From contig NW_027192191.1 in the NCBI RefSeq assembly GCF_041956535.1, positions 1,437,443 to 1,501,442 on the forward strand: DNA of 64,000 nt, read 5' to 3'. The stretch comes from Calcarisporiella thermophila CBS 279.70. Its lineage: Eukaryota > Calcarisporiellomycota. The notes under the pieces are model-generated. The model made no database searches and was not told the origin of the DNA. It saw only the letters and a list, made by a program, of their open reading frames with translations. A program made the translations under genes and the position numbers. Below are positions 1 to 12,486 of the stretch, in pieces (positions within the stretch are counted from its first letter, which is position 1; the number at the start of each line of letters is the position of its first letter).

Positions 1-1
1 A

Positions 2-145
2 AACTCCTCTTCGGTTGTGAGCATCAAGAATCAGGCGAGCACGAAAAAGCGGAAGCCAACAGAGACAGCGGCCGAGATAGCAGCAAAAATGAAAAAGGCG
101 AAGACGGGCAAATCAAAGATGAGCAAAAAGACGCGTCGGTCATAA
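2..145 (+). CDS. 3' end of a lysine-rich protein (partial)
   Basis: A reading frame open from the left edge codes for about 47 residues and ends with TAA at 143-145. The tail is rich in Lys, Ala, Thr and Ser, with clusters such as KKRKPTE and KMSKKTRRS. Such a basic, low-complexity C terminus is common in nuclear or nucleolar proteins and could act as a nuclear localisation signal. An AATAAA at 170-175 follows the stop, which supports a true gene end. The body of the protein lies outside the window, so I cannot name the family. Confidence 0.6.
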   Translation, partial: NSSSVVSIKNQASTKKRKPTETAAEIAAKMKKAKTGKSKMSKKTRRS

Positions 146-638
146 AAAATGCATTCACATGTTTTAGACAATAAATTTAAATTATTAGAAAATATAAAGC
201 GTAAAAGTAGCTGTTATAGGAAGGTGGCAGTGCTCTCGCGTTGTTACAAAAGCATAAACTTATAAAGCACCCCATTGCATTTCCCCGTGCAGCTTACACT
301 TACTAATTAAAAATGTACACGCTCGTCGTCTTTTTTGTTATTCAAACATCAGCCGAGATGTACTCCGGTATTTCTTTTCCAATTATTTAAGGGAAAAGAC
401 AATGGGCTAATTGTCATTGTATCTTTGCGAATGGAAATTTATGGCTGTGGCAATGCGCCAATTGTAACACGAGAAGTTTAATTCGTGCCAGTCTACCGCT
501 CTAAGTTTATGAATACTACCAAAAGTAAAACTATTATCACCAACTAAATACTTTATTACAATTGTTGAATAAATTAACTATCAGCTCAAGACCAAGTTTG
601 AATTAAGAAAAATGATAGCAGTAATCGGGAGAGGTGGC
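146..638. other. Intergenic, AT-rich
   Basis: This lies between the 3' end of the lysine-rich gene and the 3' end of the secreted protein gene (convergent). I see only a polyadenylation-like AATAAA at 170-175 and AT-rich sequence, with no coding-like open frame. Confidence 0.6.
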
Positions 639-1503
639 CTAGTTGGCCGAATACGTCACAGTAGGGATAAGCATCGTTGAAGTCGGGCCAGTTAGCGGTG
701 GAAGGGTGACGTTGACAGGCAAATTCTTGCACTTGAGATTCCATTGCGAAAATGCACTTTCCGATTTTTCAGCGAGACTCCGGTACTCAGCATGTTCAAC
801 TCGTCCATATGTTATCGTATAAGCCGCAACCTTCTGCATACAAGTGTTACAAAGCACTGACTCGGGCATATAGATGAGCATATCTTCCATCCTATATGGC
901 GAGAGGATGCCATCATCGCTGGGGCGTAGTTCTGAAACGGTGACAAAAGTGCCGCGAGTGTATTGAGTTATATTAAGGTAAAGCCGCAGAGTGAAAATGG
1001 GACAGTAGGTGCCATCCTCCGATTTTCCACAAGCTAACGATAGAGGAAAATGAGTCCAGCGTAGCAGGAGAGAATCATAGAGAATGGGATAAAGTAAGGA
1101 AAGAGAGCCTACCAAAGTCCCTGAAAGTAGGCAGCTCTAGATAGCGATTTAGGGCGTAAGTAACGGTCTGGGATTTTGCCGCAATTTCCGCTGCACACGC
1201 CTTTTGTACAGCTTCTACTGCACTCTTCACCTCATCCATTGGGCAATACTCGAAACTCGCACAGTATGCATCATAAGCTGCCTTTGCAGTGGCCGGGTTT
1301 GCAGAGAGCGTATCTGCAACTTTTGGTAAATTGCGAGGGAAGCAGTTGCCTCGAAAACGTTCGTTGTTTCTCAAACTGTTTAAACTGTTGTCGCATTCGA
1401 CGGACAAAATTGCCACCTGGCGTTTGCTAGGTGCAGCGCCAGCATCAAGAACACACACCGCTGCGAGGACAAGAGTTAACAAAAGAAGCGCATCGAACTT
1501 CAT
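639..1503 (-). CDS. Secreted cysteine-containing protein, two exons
   Basis: Model: exons 1503-1113 and 1033-639 with a 79-nt GT-AG intron, 261 aa. Translation from 1503 starts with a textbook signal peptide (MKFDALLLLTLVLA... ending near AGAAP), which is why I prefer it to the in-frame ATG at 1569. The mature part has about nine Cys, including a CDNSL segment, a CASFEYC segment, a CGKSEDGTYC segment and a CNTCMQK motif, with helical stretches between them. It resembles the small secreted Cys proteins common in Mucoromycota and Zoopagomycota (DUF7729-like), but I do not recognise a specific function. Likely extracellular or cell-wall associated. Confidence 0.7.
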
Positions 1504-2021
1504 AGCGGCTGAGGACTTAATAAATAATACGGGGAACAAGAAGTAAAGGCGGTGGAGAGATGCCCGCACATCAGCACGTTTTATGTGGCCCGTTAGTGGC
1601 AGTGACTCCCTTTTAAGCTGAATAATTTAACTCTACAGCCACCAAACTTCCAACCATTGGGGGTTGGTGAAATTCTAACTGCAACGATAAACGGATTGAA
1701 AACCATCCGACGTCTGAACCATTTTGAAGGATTGGATGATTCGGGAGGCTATGCTTACCGGATTCAATATTGAAAAAGACCATGATCTCTGTGAAATACT
1801 TTAGTGCAACAATAGTGCGTAAAACATTGAAAATATTGTGTAAAAGAGCTACGAGGCACATAAAGTGCTTTGGGGAACAAAATAAGGAGACAAGCCTAAG
1901 TCCGAGGGGTTGCATGCAAAAGTAAATTTAAATAGAGAGTTCAAAATTTGAACTTTCTTGATTTATTCAAGAGTAAGGCTTTAAATATTCGACGTCACAA
2001 AATCTCGAACTTACTCTTCTC
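1504..2021. other. Divergent promoter region
   Basis: This separates the secreted protein gene (minus) from the CENATAC-like gene (plus). The 100-codon minus-strand frame at 1613-1915 has no recognisable domain and is probably chance. Regulatory sites cannot be assigned by eye. Confidence 0.5.
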
Positions 2022-3479
2022 GTGCTCTATCGGTTCTTCACCCAGGATGGCATGGGGGAGTTCACCTTTTGCCACCTCTGTAAATGCAATCACCAGGACG
2101 GGCGCCGCCATCTCTACTCAAAATCACACCAGTCGCGTCTAAGTGCAGTGATTGATAAATATAAGACTGGTTTGCAACGTTACCGTGTGCACCTCTCAGA
2201 TCCACTCCCACTCGAAAGTGTGTTGCAGCAACCGACTTTCTGGTGCCGATTCTGTGAAAAAGAAGTGAAGCCGTGTTACTCCTCAGAAGATAGACAATAT
2301 TTTGCGTAGGATAATTTGATTTTTTCCGTCTGGATCTATGCCTATTTTTCTAATTTATCTGTTGGCCGAGCTAGATCTCATATTTTTCAGCACATCGCAG
2401 ACCCCCAGCACTCCGAATGTGTCGAGAACTTTTTTCGCACAAACAAGGGTGACATCAAGCTTAAGTCTCAGCTGATTCTTTCTTCCAAGGATTTGAAAAA
2501 AGTAATGATCAAATTTATGCTCCCCTTTGTTTCTATGTGCGTTTTTACCTATTTTGTTGAGGTTTTAGTATGAGCGGAAAGTGCGATTAAAGAATAAACA
2601 GTTTGACGATGCAGAGCAAAAGCAGCAGAATGATGGAGAAAAGCAGAAAAATGAGCAGTATCAATATGAACTTCAGCTCGCGGAAATCCCCCCAGAAACT
2701 ACAGTTCAAAGCAGTGTCCTACCAGGTGAGCTGTTATGCAGTATATACTTGTCTTCAATCATGTCTCTTATTTCCTTTACTTATAGATCGATATTTGGGA
2801 ACTACCGCACCTCAATTGTATTCAAAACGCGTAAATGAGGGAGTGATGGCAAGGAAGGACGAAGAAGAAGGGGAAGAGGAGGATATAGATTTATTTAATG
2901 GTAATGGGACAACTTGCCATTTTATTCTCCATTTATGAACTGGACCAAGTTTTATCAATTAGCATCTCATCTGACGAGAGTCAAAATCCCACAAGTCCAA
3001 GGTGTAGGAAATGTATTTACGCCAGGCAGCAGTAAGTTTAAAATCTTTGTATCCAATCGTCAACCAGTCCCTCACTTGCACATGTATTATCCCGGTACAC
3101 AGTACCTCCTTGGTTACAAGATGATGATTCCGGGACAAGCGTCAGTTCCAGTCGCGAGATTGGTCCGCCAGTAGAAGCATTTTTGCGAGCTAAGAAGATG
3201 GAAATGAAGCGCAAATTGAACCCGAAGCGGGTTGGAGCAACTATTGATCGAGGTAGTGCTTCTCAATGAGGATTATTGCAGGGAAATGGACTAATTTTCT
3301 CACCCCCTCCCCCCCATACTTTATCCCATGTAGAGTTGCCGGTTGGCAAAAATTGGCTTCCAAATTTCGGGCGGGTGTGGAATGCTGGCTCGAGACGTGT
3401 CACTAGGTTGGAGTTTTTAGAGGAGCAGCAGCAGAAAGAGGAGCGGAACCCGGGGAAAGGAAAAGAGAGAAAGTTGTGA
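2022..3479 (+). CDS. CENATAC: CENATAC/CCDC84-like splicing factor
   Basis: Seven exons (2022-2305, 2375-2501, 2569-2725, 2787-2900, 2963-3031, 3103-3252, 3334-3479) join in phase to 348 aa. CENATAC (CCDC84) is a component of the minor (U12) spliceosome in animals and plants. The family signs are an N-terminal C2H2-type finger (C17, C20, H30, H36 in the RRHLYSKSHQ context), a second finger beginning FWCRFCEKE and closing in HIFQHIADPQH, an IPPWL motif late in the protein, then the charged stretch VEAFLRAKKMEMKRKLNPKR and a C-terminal LPNFGRVWNAG motif. Coiled, acidic sequence lies between. The ATG at 2052 is an alternative start that still keeps the first finger. Introns are 61-81 nt, all GT-AG. 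Confidence 0.88.
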
Positions 3480-3887
3480 TATGGCGGATACCCTTTGCGG
3501 GACATACTCTTTTTGGGGACTGAGAATCGTGGCCCGTTTTCTAATTTATTGGTGATACCGAGGGTAGTTGAAAGACGGCAGATTTATTGTTCTGTTTATA
3601 AAACACTGAACAACTGTGTGGAGAGACATTTCTAATCAAATGTTGTATGAAATCGGATAAAGAAATAGTGTTGAATAAAAATAGAGATTGATGCATATCC
3701 TATATACATAATCCAATCAAAAGAGGCAAACAAAATCACAAAAAAAAACTCAACTTTATGAGTTGATGATAGATAGAAATATATATTTATATACCAAGAA
3801 ATAGAGCAAACAAAATTGGATTTACGCAGAGAGCAAAAACGTCCATTACTGGCTTACTTCGTGGGAAAGAGTGCGGAAGAATGTAAT
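3480..3887. other. Convergent 3' intergenic region
   Basis: This lies between the 3' ends of the CENATAC-like gene (plus) and the Pro/Ser-rich gene (minus). It is AT-rich and contains AATAAA at 3674-3679, which could serve as the polyadenylation signal of the CENATAC-like transcript. No gene seen. Confidence 0.6.
3674..3679 (+). terminator. AATAAA polyadenylation signal
   Basis: A perfect AATAAA lies about 195 nt after the CENATAC-like stop codon, in AT-rich sequence. Confidence 0.4.
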
Positions 3888-4604
3888 TTACACGATGCCG
3901 CCCATAGATATTGCGATGAGTATCTGTGCGGCCTCCATGACCTTCTGGCCCGTGAAGCAGTGCTCGCGGTGTGATTCGACCTCGCCCTTTCTGACGACTA
4001 CACCACACTCAACGCATGCCTCTCCTCTAGGGAACACTTCACCCATCGCCGGCGTAGCTGGCTTATAATCGATTGGAGAAAAGCCGACTGTATTGGAGTG
4101 TGACGAAGCGGGAGAAGGTTGAACGGTATTGGCAGTGGAAGAGGCGGAGGAGGAGGACGCCGACGACGAGGAGCGCTTACCCCTCCCTCCTTTGCGCTTA
4201 GGCTCCTCGCCAGGAGCACGCTTGATACGTTTTGCCACCCGCCCATCCTCTACGCCGATGTTGTTCGACGGCGACGACGACAACGGCTGGATCCTAAATA
4301 TATTGGTGAGTCCCCGCAATCCAGTTGAAACAGGTTGCCGGGCATGCTGAGAGCTTATCGGTGGGGATGAATGGAGGGCGGGCTGCTGGGGCTGCTGTTT
4401 TTGCTCGTGCGGGAGGGGAAGCGGAGACGGGTAATGTGATGATGGAGGCGCAAATAGCGGAGGGGGCGGGAGCACGATTAGCGGCTTTGGGGTGCTCTCT
4501 GGGGCAGGCTGCTGGTGGAATATGGGTCGGAGGGTTTGAGGAGGCGACAGGGGGCGAAGGTATGGGTCATGCATCTGATGGAGGGCGAGATTGGTGTTGG
4601 TCAT
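3888..4604 (-). CDS. Pro/Ser-rich protein with C-terminal C2HC motif
   Basis: A single open frame of 238 aa from the ATG at 4604. The frame stays open upstream to 4832, but that part is hydrophobic and lacks the composition of the rest. The N-terminal half is Pro- and Gln-rich. The middle has a basic patch (RVAKRIKRAPGEEPKRKGGR) followed by a polyserine run. The C terminus holds a compact metal-binding pattern, CVECGVVVRKGEVESHREHC, spaced C-x2-C-x12-H-x4-C. This suggests a nuclear protein with a single zinc knuckle near its end. I do not recognise the family. It lies 406 bp downstream of PRP8 on the same strand. Confidence 0.6.
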   Translation of the reverse strand: MTNTNLALHQMHDPYLRPLSPPQTLRPIFHQQPAPESTPKPLIVLPPPPLFAPPSSHYPSPLPLPHEQKQQPQQPALHSSPPISSQHARQPVSTGLRGLTNIFRIQPLSSSPSNNIGVEDGRVAKRIKRAPGEEPKRKGGRGKRSSSSASSSSASSTANTVQPSPASSHSNTVGFSPIDYKPATPAMGEVFPRGEACVECGVVVRKGEVESHREHCFTGQKVMEAAQILIAISMGGIV

Positions 4605-5010
4605 ATCCGAGGGAAGGTTGTGAGGGAATAATCTGGCGAGCGATGGGATGATTATGGGAGATGAGCGGTTGGAATTGAATGGTAATTTTCTCCTTTGCTG
4701 ACTGGAATAGGCAAAAATAACAAGCGCTGACAATGACAAGTAGAGTTCAGGAGAAAAAGGAAAAATATGGATGTTCGGACTTCCGTTACGAAACCAAGCA
4801 ATTTTATTGGCACTCCCTCCGCTAGGTGACACAAAATAATAACAATAAAAATAATAATATCAAAAACTGAAAGATAAAGAGGCGTGTAAGAAAGAAAGAA
4901 AAGGCTCGTTTTTGACGACGACATTAAAAAAACGTTAAAAAAGAAAAAAAAAGAAAAAAAAGAAAAAAAATGGAATCCACAGACTCCCGGTGCTGGCCAG
5001 CACGGAGAGT
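4605..5010. other. Intergenic with A-rich tract
   Basis: This lies downstream of PRP8 and upstream of the Pro/Ser-rich gene. It contains an A-rich, GAAAAAA-type tract at about 4925-4970 (T-rich on the coding strand of both neighbours). No gene seen. Confidence 0.55.
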
Positions 5011-8000
5011 CTACTGGAAAGCGTCCTCTCGGTCGGCCTCGTTCACGTCCTCGCCAATATCCACAAAGTTGAGGAAGTGGGAAGGCCGGTGGACCTCGTG
5101 GTAGAACTCCTTCGGCAAATCGATGACAAGCCCGTAGCGCATGTCTGCGCGATGGGATGGCCCCATGAACGAGTAATTCCATATGCCAGTGTCCGGGACG
5201 AGGTAGGCGCCCATGAAGCGATCGGACAGCAGCAGCTGAACGCGCTCGTACATCGAGGGAGAGTAGCCCGCAGGATTGGCCCCCGTGTCTTTATTCTTTC
5301 GGCCCCATTCAAACCCAGCAGGGGTCAACTTGTATGCCGTGAGCGAACACGATCCGGGCGTGAAGGCACATGTAATCACCACCGTCTTCTCCCCGTCCCA
5401 CGATTTATTCTCCGCCATGATCTTTGCGTGCGTGGTCACATCGATCGGGGAGAGCTGCGGCAGCTCGTTGGGCTGGGTGTGGACCCAGCCAAGCGGCTCC
5501 ATGTCCTTGAGGTAGTCATGGTCGGGCAGAAGGTCGGGCAGATGCACCTGCTGGTGCGTGCCCCACTGTGGAACCATCACGATGGCGCGGATCTCCTTCA
5601 CCTGCGCATTGTCGGGGGGCGAGACGCCGTAGAGATATCCTGCGATCTGGGTCCGAAGATCGGCGATGGTGATGAACCGCTTGAGAATGTTCTTGGGCAA
5701 CACGTAGGTGTAGCCGGTCTCTCGGATGTCATCCGCGTTCACGTAGATATGGTTGGTGCGCAGGTGAAGATTGGTCGAGGAGATGGCACGCACACGCCAT
5801 TCCGTCTTGGACGAGAACGTTTGGGTCTCGTAGTTGCTGGTCGTGGTGACAATGATCTCGTCGCCGTGCACGTTGTGCGTCTTGGTGGTGACGGCCGTGA
5901 GCTGGGACTGCTCGCGCGTCTGCTTCTCGATCTCGGCGATCTGCTGGCGCTGTAGCGACGGCGCCGAGATCTCCATACCCAAGATAATGTCACGGATCTC
6001 GGACTGGGTGAGCGAGGCGGTGTTGACGTTGTTTTTCTTGCCGTAGTCGCCGAGGATCAAATCCTTCAACGACACCTCGACCTTGATCCATTCCTCGTCC
6101 GTCAGCGTCGGCCAGATGTGGTGCGGCTCCGTGATGGTGCTACGGTCGGGGCGCAGGATCATCTTCGCCTTGTCGTTGTTGACGTGCAACGCCCTGAGGA
6201 TGAGGATCAGACGCGAGAACGCGGTGAAGGACGAGATCGTCTTAAGCCAGTCGTCGTACAGATTGTACAGGACCATCTGGGGCTCAGTCGCCTTCAGGAT
6301 CTGATCACCAAGCTTCTCGACCTTGAGACAGGCTTGGAACGGAAGCTGGAGCTCGGAGCCCTTGATCACAATGTTGGGGAAGTCCAAGCAGTGGACCTCC
6401 AGCGGGTCAAGCATACCCTTGCGCGTCACAATAAGTTGCTTGGGCTGCTCTTCGACCGGGAGCGACCGAATCAGCGCCGCCACTTCTTCCGCCGTCTTCC
6501 ACTTGGCGAGCTGCCCGAGACGCTTCTGACCGGCCCACACGGACGTGTGGATAATCTTGAGGAAGAGCTGGCCCGTGCGAGGGTTGAAGACGAAGATAGC
6601 ACCGTTGATAGGCTTGGTGGTCAAATTGCCCTCGAAGGTCTTGTGGATGGTGACACGGTACACGTTAGTGTCATCGATGAACCAAATGACCTGGTTGCTG
6701 AAGAGCTCGTTGTAGTTGGTCGAGTTCAGGTAGGGCTCGGTGGGCTCGGAGGAGTACAGCTGCAAGGCCTTGCGAATACGCTCACGCAACACATAGAGGG
6801 CAGGGTCCGACTTCATGATCTTAGCCATGGCTTGTTGCACCAGTGGCTTCATGCCCGGGACCCAGTTGCCGTACGAAGACCATAGGTTGTACGCGAGATC
6901 GATGCCGATCATGAGACCGGTGGGGGACGGGTAGATGGACATGTTGTCGGTGGTGTAGTCGAGGAATTTGGCACGGGTGTAGCGCTCGATATCGTGGGAG
7001 TCGTAGTCACCCCAACGAAGCTGAACATCCACCCAAAGCTTATTGGCGCTATTTCCAGGCTCAAACTGGTCACGCGTATCGCTCACAAGCGAGGGCCGCG
7101 ACACGGGCCACTTATACGCTGCGAAGAGCACGATGTCAGCGCACGAGCTGTTCATCTTATAGGACTTACGCGGGTGGATGGCCTCCTTCTGCACCGTCTC
7201 GATCTGCAACGCCTCCAGCTCCTGGTCGAACACTTGGCACAAATCCATCACGACGGATTCGTGGATCTTTTGCCACAAATGGGCACGGAAGATCTGGATG
7301 AGCGAGATCTTCAGGGTGGGGATTTTGCCGTGCATGAAGATACCGGTCAAGTCGAGCTGGACCTGGAAACCGACATAGACGTTGGCACGGTTAATCGTGG
7401 GCGACCACCAAAGGGTGAAGCGACGGTTTGGAATTTGGTTAAGACCGCTGCGCTGCGCATTGGTCAACTTCTTGTACTTCATCGACTCCTCGAAACCGGA
7501 CGACTTCTCCCAGAACAAACCCTCCCAAGTGGAGTGATAGGTGCCCTTGAAGAGGGTGTGCTCCAAGATACCCTCTACACCCCCAAGGGCCTGGATCATG
7601 TCGGTGCGATAATTGTTCAGGGACCAAAGCTTACCATCATGGCGCTGCGACGTCCACCAGAACGGATTGTTCTTGAGGATCTGATACTGTTTGAACTCGG
7701 TTCGCACACGCCATCCCTTATCGTAGGCAAGGGTATGCCGGTCCTTGACAAAGAGGGTGTTGATACGTGGAATACCACGGTCCCACGAATCCTCCAGATC
7801 CTCCAATGTCAGACGGCGATTCTGAGCGTTGGCCTCCTGCCTCTTGAGGGCGTACTCGGCCCACACTCGTTGCGAGTCGATGAATTCCGATTCCCACGGC
7901 TGGATATAGCGGAATAAGTTCGGGATCACTTGGTCCTCCTCATGACTCATACCGGACCGGAAGTGGGTGATGCCAACATCTGTTTGCTTCGACCAGCGCA

Positions 8001-11000
8001 GATCCGACTGGGGAATAAGGATGTGGCCCATCGAGAGCATGCCAAGACCGCCCAGCTCTTTGGGCGAGTAGAACACGACCGGAGGGAAACGCGACGGCAT
8101 CTTCGAGTTGAGCCCGATCTTGATACGGGTCTGAATCTTGTTTTCACACTTGACGAGCAGGTCGAGGAGTTCCCGCGTGTGTACCACAGCCTCACGGAAG
8201 TAGGTCATAAGGCCGATGAGCGCATTGTTCCACTTGGACGCAACCTTGGTAAAGGTCGTGGAGCCGGACGACATGAGAATCTGCCGAATGCGATTGTGGA
8301 ACCGCTGCATCGACTCTTCGTCAACGCGGAGGAATGCTTGCGCGGTGCGCTCCTTAGTCTGCTCGTTGATCAGGGACCAGACACTATCACGCAGCGTGAA
8401 CTGCTGGTTGAGTGTACGGATCTTTGGCAGAATGCGCACTTCGAATCCGGCCATGGAAAAGAGCAAGTTTGGATTATCTTTGCTATATACGCTCACAAAG
8501 CTTTCCTCCCACTCGATGGTAGTGAGGGACCGCGGGAGGCGGTTCTTGATCTCCCAGAAGGTTGCTCTGCCCAAGTTCACATCGCGCTTGAATAACCGCA
8601 TGCGACAGTCTCGCGGCCAACAACGCTTGTTCGGATAGCCGACGATATTCTCGAAGTTGGGGTCGGGATTCTCAGTAAGGAAGCGTTGGATAAGGTCCCG
8701 AGCCTCATCAGCATTGAAGCGGAAGAAGATGTATATCTTGTCGATGTAGCGCATGTAGAGTCGGATTGGGTGACCGACTTCCGTGACCACATTGCGATAC
8801 TGCAAGAAGTCGTTGGGCATGTTGGGAGGACCGGCCATTTCACTTGCGCGCTTCAGACCAAGCACAAGCAGGTCGAGCACTAGACCGTAATATTGCACGA
8901 TAAAGCTCGCGAATTGCAACCCGCGGATCAATCCGTAGGCATTGGTGTGGTTGCAGTCTTTGTAGGTGAGAACTACGTTGTTTTTCGCGGTCATGTAGTC
9001 GGCGATGTTGTGGTCGACGATCAATCGCAAAAGGCGATTGAGCAGCGTCAGGTCAATCTTTTCGTAGAGGTGGCTGAACGTGCTCTGCAGCATGACATTG
9101 CACTGATCCTCGGAAATTTCCCACACGTCTGTGAGGTTGTTGATTCCTTGGCACCACTTATACACGAGCAATGGCGGTGGCTCCGAATCGCTGGGTTTAA
9201 TCCATGCGGGCCAAAGGTGGCGCTTGTCGGCTTCATACCACAGGTATTGATCGAGGTATGCGTCCGTGATTTTTTCCAGAGGCTCGATGTCGTAGACCGG
9301 AATAAGATGGCTGTACAGGTCCATAAATTCGATGCCGACCTCCTTGAAGGCGCGACTCGTTAAGAGGAGACGCTTAATTCGTGACAAACACTCGTGTGGA
9401 CTGTCGTAGGCCTGTTCGATCAAGCCCAGCTCTTCACGCTGACTTTGGTTGAGACGCCCCTTGACGCTATACGCTTCACGCAGTCTCTCCAAGGCCAGGA
9501 TCAACAGCTTCGTGTCATGCTTGTAGTTGAGGGGAGGGAACTGGATTGGAGAGAACTTTCGGCTCTCGAGCCAGTGCACGGTGGTGGTGTAAATAGCCAC
9601 CGCCTCCTCTGTGGTGATGTAGGGACCGTCCTTGAGGTAGTTGTGCTGGCGTTCCTGTTCCGCCTTGAGCCACAAACGAGTCAGTCGTCCCAAATTCTTC
9701 TTCGCGACCGTCTTATCCACGGTGGCGCCGCGACGAATACGCTCCCGATTGTAGTGGGCAACGCTGGTCCACCAGTCCGCCTTTGACTTGACGTAGCGCA
9801 GGATCAAATTTTCAATTGGGGCCGGCATTCCGGGCACTCTCCACGGGATATTGGCCTTCCAGCATCGCCATGCTTCCGACAAGTGCTGCAGAATAGTCTT
9901 GCTCTTGTTCTGCTTGACTCCGGGCGGCATCATGTCCAAGATGTCGTGCATCACGGCGGCACGCAACTCTAGATCGTAGTGGGACTCCACACGTTGCTTG
10001 GTGACGGTCTTCGCAATCCCCTTAGAATTACGGCCCTCGAAGTGCCGAGCAAGCAGGTTGCCAAGCCATCGCTCAAGCAATGGCACAATACCTCGCATGA
10101 AGAAAAGCCAAACACGCCAGCCAGGGGCCCAGAACCCAACACCAGGGCCTTTGCCGACGGGGCCGGTATTGAAGCGGTAGTAGATCAAATGCTTCAAATC
10201 TTTGGTCATGCGAATTTGTTTCATCAGCTTGTACTTGTACCGGTACATCCCAGTCAGCTGACCCACGTGAGCAAAGATGTATTGTAGACCGTCCGCCAGC
10301 TGGAACGCGTCCACATTTCCCAAACGATACTGTACATGCGAGTCCACAATCAACTTGGTGAGACGCAAGATTTCACGGCACAGATGCATACTGTTTCCGA
10401 ATCGCGACTTCTTACGCTCTTTTGTCGTCAGTGTTTTGACCGGTTTCAAGTTGAAGTTGTAGTCGAGATGAAGGTAGTTGAGGTTCTTGCGGTGAATCAG
10501 CAAATTAAGCATATTGTATCCCTGCCGACACACCTGTAGACCGGCCTCAACCCAATCTAACTGGGTGGTTTGGAAGAATTTTGTCGCTTTAAGTTGGCGG
10601 AAAAGATATTTTTTGTTGAGTGCGCGCGGCGGCCTGTGCTTAAGCGCGTTGTGTACGTAATTTTTGAGTAACTACATCACAATAAGAGGGCTGTCAGTGA
10701 GCAGGACTCTTGCAGAATATATTTTTCTATCAAATGTAAATTACCTTTTGGTAGGAGACTCGCACTTTTACCGGTTGTCCCGGAGGACAATGTTCCAAGT
10801 ACCAGTTTTTCACCAGCGGTACATCTTGTGCACGGCGGGTGCGGCCGCTACGCTTGTTGAATGGATGAGGGGCCCAGTAGATTGCAATTGCATTGGCGGT
10901 GTTTTCGGTTGAAAGGGGAGTCTCCTCCAGGAAAGGAGCTACCTCCTCGGGCAATTTGAACTCCTCGTCCTCCATCTCGTCGCCGAAAATCTCTTGCAGG

Positions 11001-12263
11001 TGTGCATCCGAGGCCTCATGGGACTCGATACCCCGTAGTGAAACCGGGTTAATGATTGGATCATAATAGAATGCAGGCAAGTCCGGGTCTTCCGCACGCA
11101 CATATACTACAGTTGGATAATGATACCACGACAAGTGTACTGATCGCGGCAATGAATTGTACAAAAATGGGAATGCAATACGGTATTCAGTGCGAATCGG
11201 CTGGCGAACAATGATCCGTCGGATATCATTGAACTCGTTCCAGTCTTCATCGGCCTGGTCAAGATCACGATAAAGGGGTTCAAACTTGGGACCACCAGGG
11301 ATAGCCATGTTCAACGCCTTGGCCGTAAAGAAGGACGGCAAGTCGAACAGGTAGAAATAGTTGCGGTCGGTTAAATCCGAGAGCAACTGGTGTGCCAGCC
11401 GATAAAGAGTGGACATGATAGGAAGATCCAGTTTCCACTTTCGATAGCTAGGCCCATTGACAAATTTTGTGTCGATCAACGGCTTATGCTCATAGAACCA
11501 TTCGTACACCGCCTTATCTTCTTCTTCATCAAGGTCAAGTTGGATGGGCTCGAGAGGTTCCACGCCAAGGATGTTGTCACCATAATCGAGTGGAGGCTCT
11601 TCGTCATCGAATGGTGGGAAGCGCATGCGCTTGAAATGGCGACGATCACGCTTTTCTCGGCGCATCATGATCCACATAGTACCCCATTGAGCAATGTATA
11701 TTGGCTCGATTACCCATGGAATCTCATTTACAAATGTAATAGCACCGGTAATGTGGTAAAGGATGGGGACATAACGGATCTAGAAATGATTCTAAATGAG
11801 TACGCAGTTTAATATGAAACATCGCGAAAAATTTTGAAAGTACCTGTTCCCAAGGCATAGGCATATTCTCCAACAGCTTTAATACGGCATGAGGCACGTA
11901 TTTTAGCGCACCCAAGTAGATTCGCTTGTCCTGGCGGAACTTGCGACTGGACATATCACCATGATCTTTGATGATCTTGCGAACATGTTCAGGAGGCATA
12001 TCTACTTTCTCGTGCTCCATAACACCTATAAAGGAGAGATCAGTCGATTAGCCATTGATCATGTTTAAAAAGGGTGGGATGAAATTGAGATAAAATAAAA
12101 ATCATGAAATGGATATATTACCGAATCGCTTTTTCATCCCATAACGTTTTGATTGCATTTGCTGCCATTTTTTTGCTTTTTCCTGAAGCTGCTCTTTTGA
12201 TAGCTCATAATCATGTAACGCATAACCCCCCTCCTGATATTGGGGATCCTGCGACTGATCCAT
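5011..12263 (-). CDS. PRP8: Pre-mRNA-splicing factor PRP8
   Basis: Four exons (12263-12122, 12025-11844, 11779-10745, 10671-5011) give 2339 aa, the usual length for the family. PRP8 is the core scaffold of the U5 snRNP and of the catalytic spliceosome, in the nucleus. Colinear similarity covers the whole protein: the N-terminal domain ([29 protein letters not shown]), the large reverse-transcriptase-like region ([39 protein letters not shown]), the endonuclease-like linker, the RNase H-like domain ([19 protein letters not shown]) and the C-terminal Jab1/MPN domain ending near [16 protein letters not shown]. The start at 12263 is chosen because it gives a conventional N terminus and leaves 223 bp to the stop of the upstream gene; an in-frame ATG at 12413 exists. 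All three introns lie in the first 540 codons. No intein interrupts the protein. Confidence 0.98.
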
Positions 12264-12486
12264 CGTGGTTTGTTTGTCGAAGAAAACAAGCAAACTGATT
12301 TCTTCAGCGAGGTGTAGAAGCAGAAATTGAATGCGTCGTTTTTTATTTGCGATGAGGCGCAGCCATTTGCAACCTTGTTCTAATTCAAACGTCTTTAAGG
12401 ACAATCCACACATTTAATCCTCTTAAGTGTATTTTCAAACAACAACTCTGTCAAAAATATGAAAATAAAATCAACGAAAAATTACA

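Noticed and set aside
1613-1915. 100-codon minus-strand frame as a membrane protein gene
   Set aside because: It has no domain, no convincing composition and lies in the promoter of two neighbours.
3888-4651. Plus-strand frames at 4119-4651
   Set aside because: They are Gly/Ala/Arg-rich mirror images of the Pro/Ser-rich minus-strand gene.
4990-10540. Many long plus-strand open frames (for example 4990-5955, 6118-6885, 6994-7917, 7930-8595)
   Set aside because: They lie antisense to PRP8 and are explained by its codon bias; none carries a recognisable domain.
5011-10671. Possible PRP8 intein, common in fungal PRP8 genes
   Set aside because: The protein is colinear with intein-free PRP8 along its whole length, with no inserted block and a normal total length of 2339 aa.
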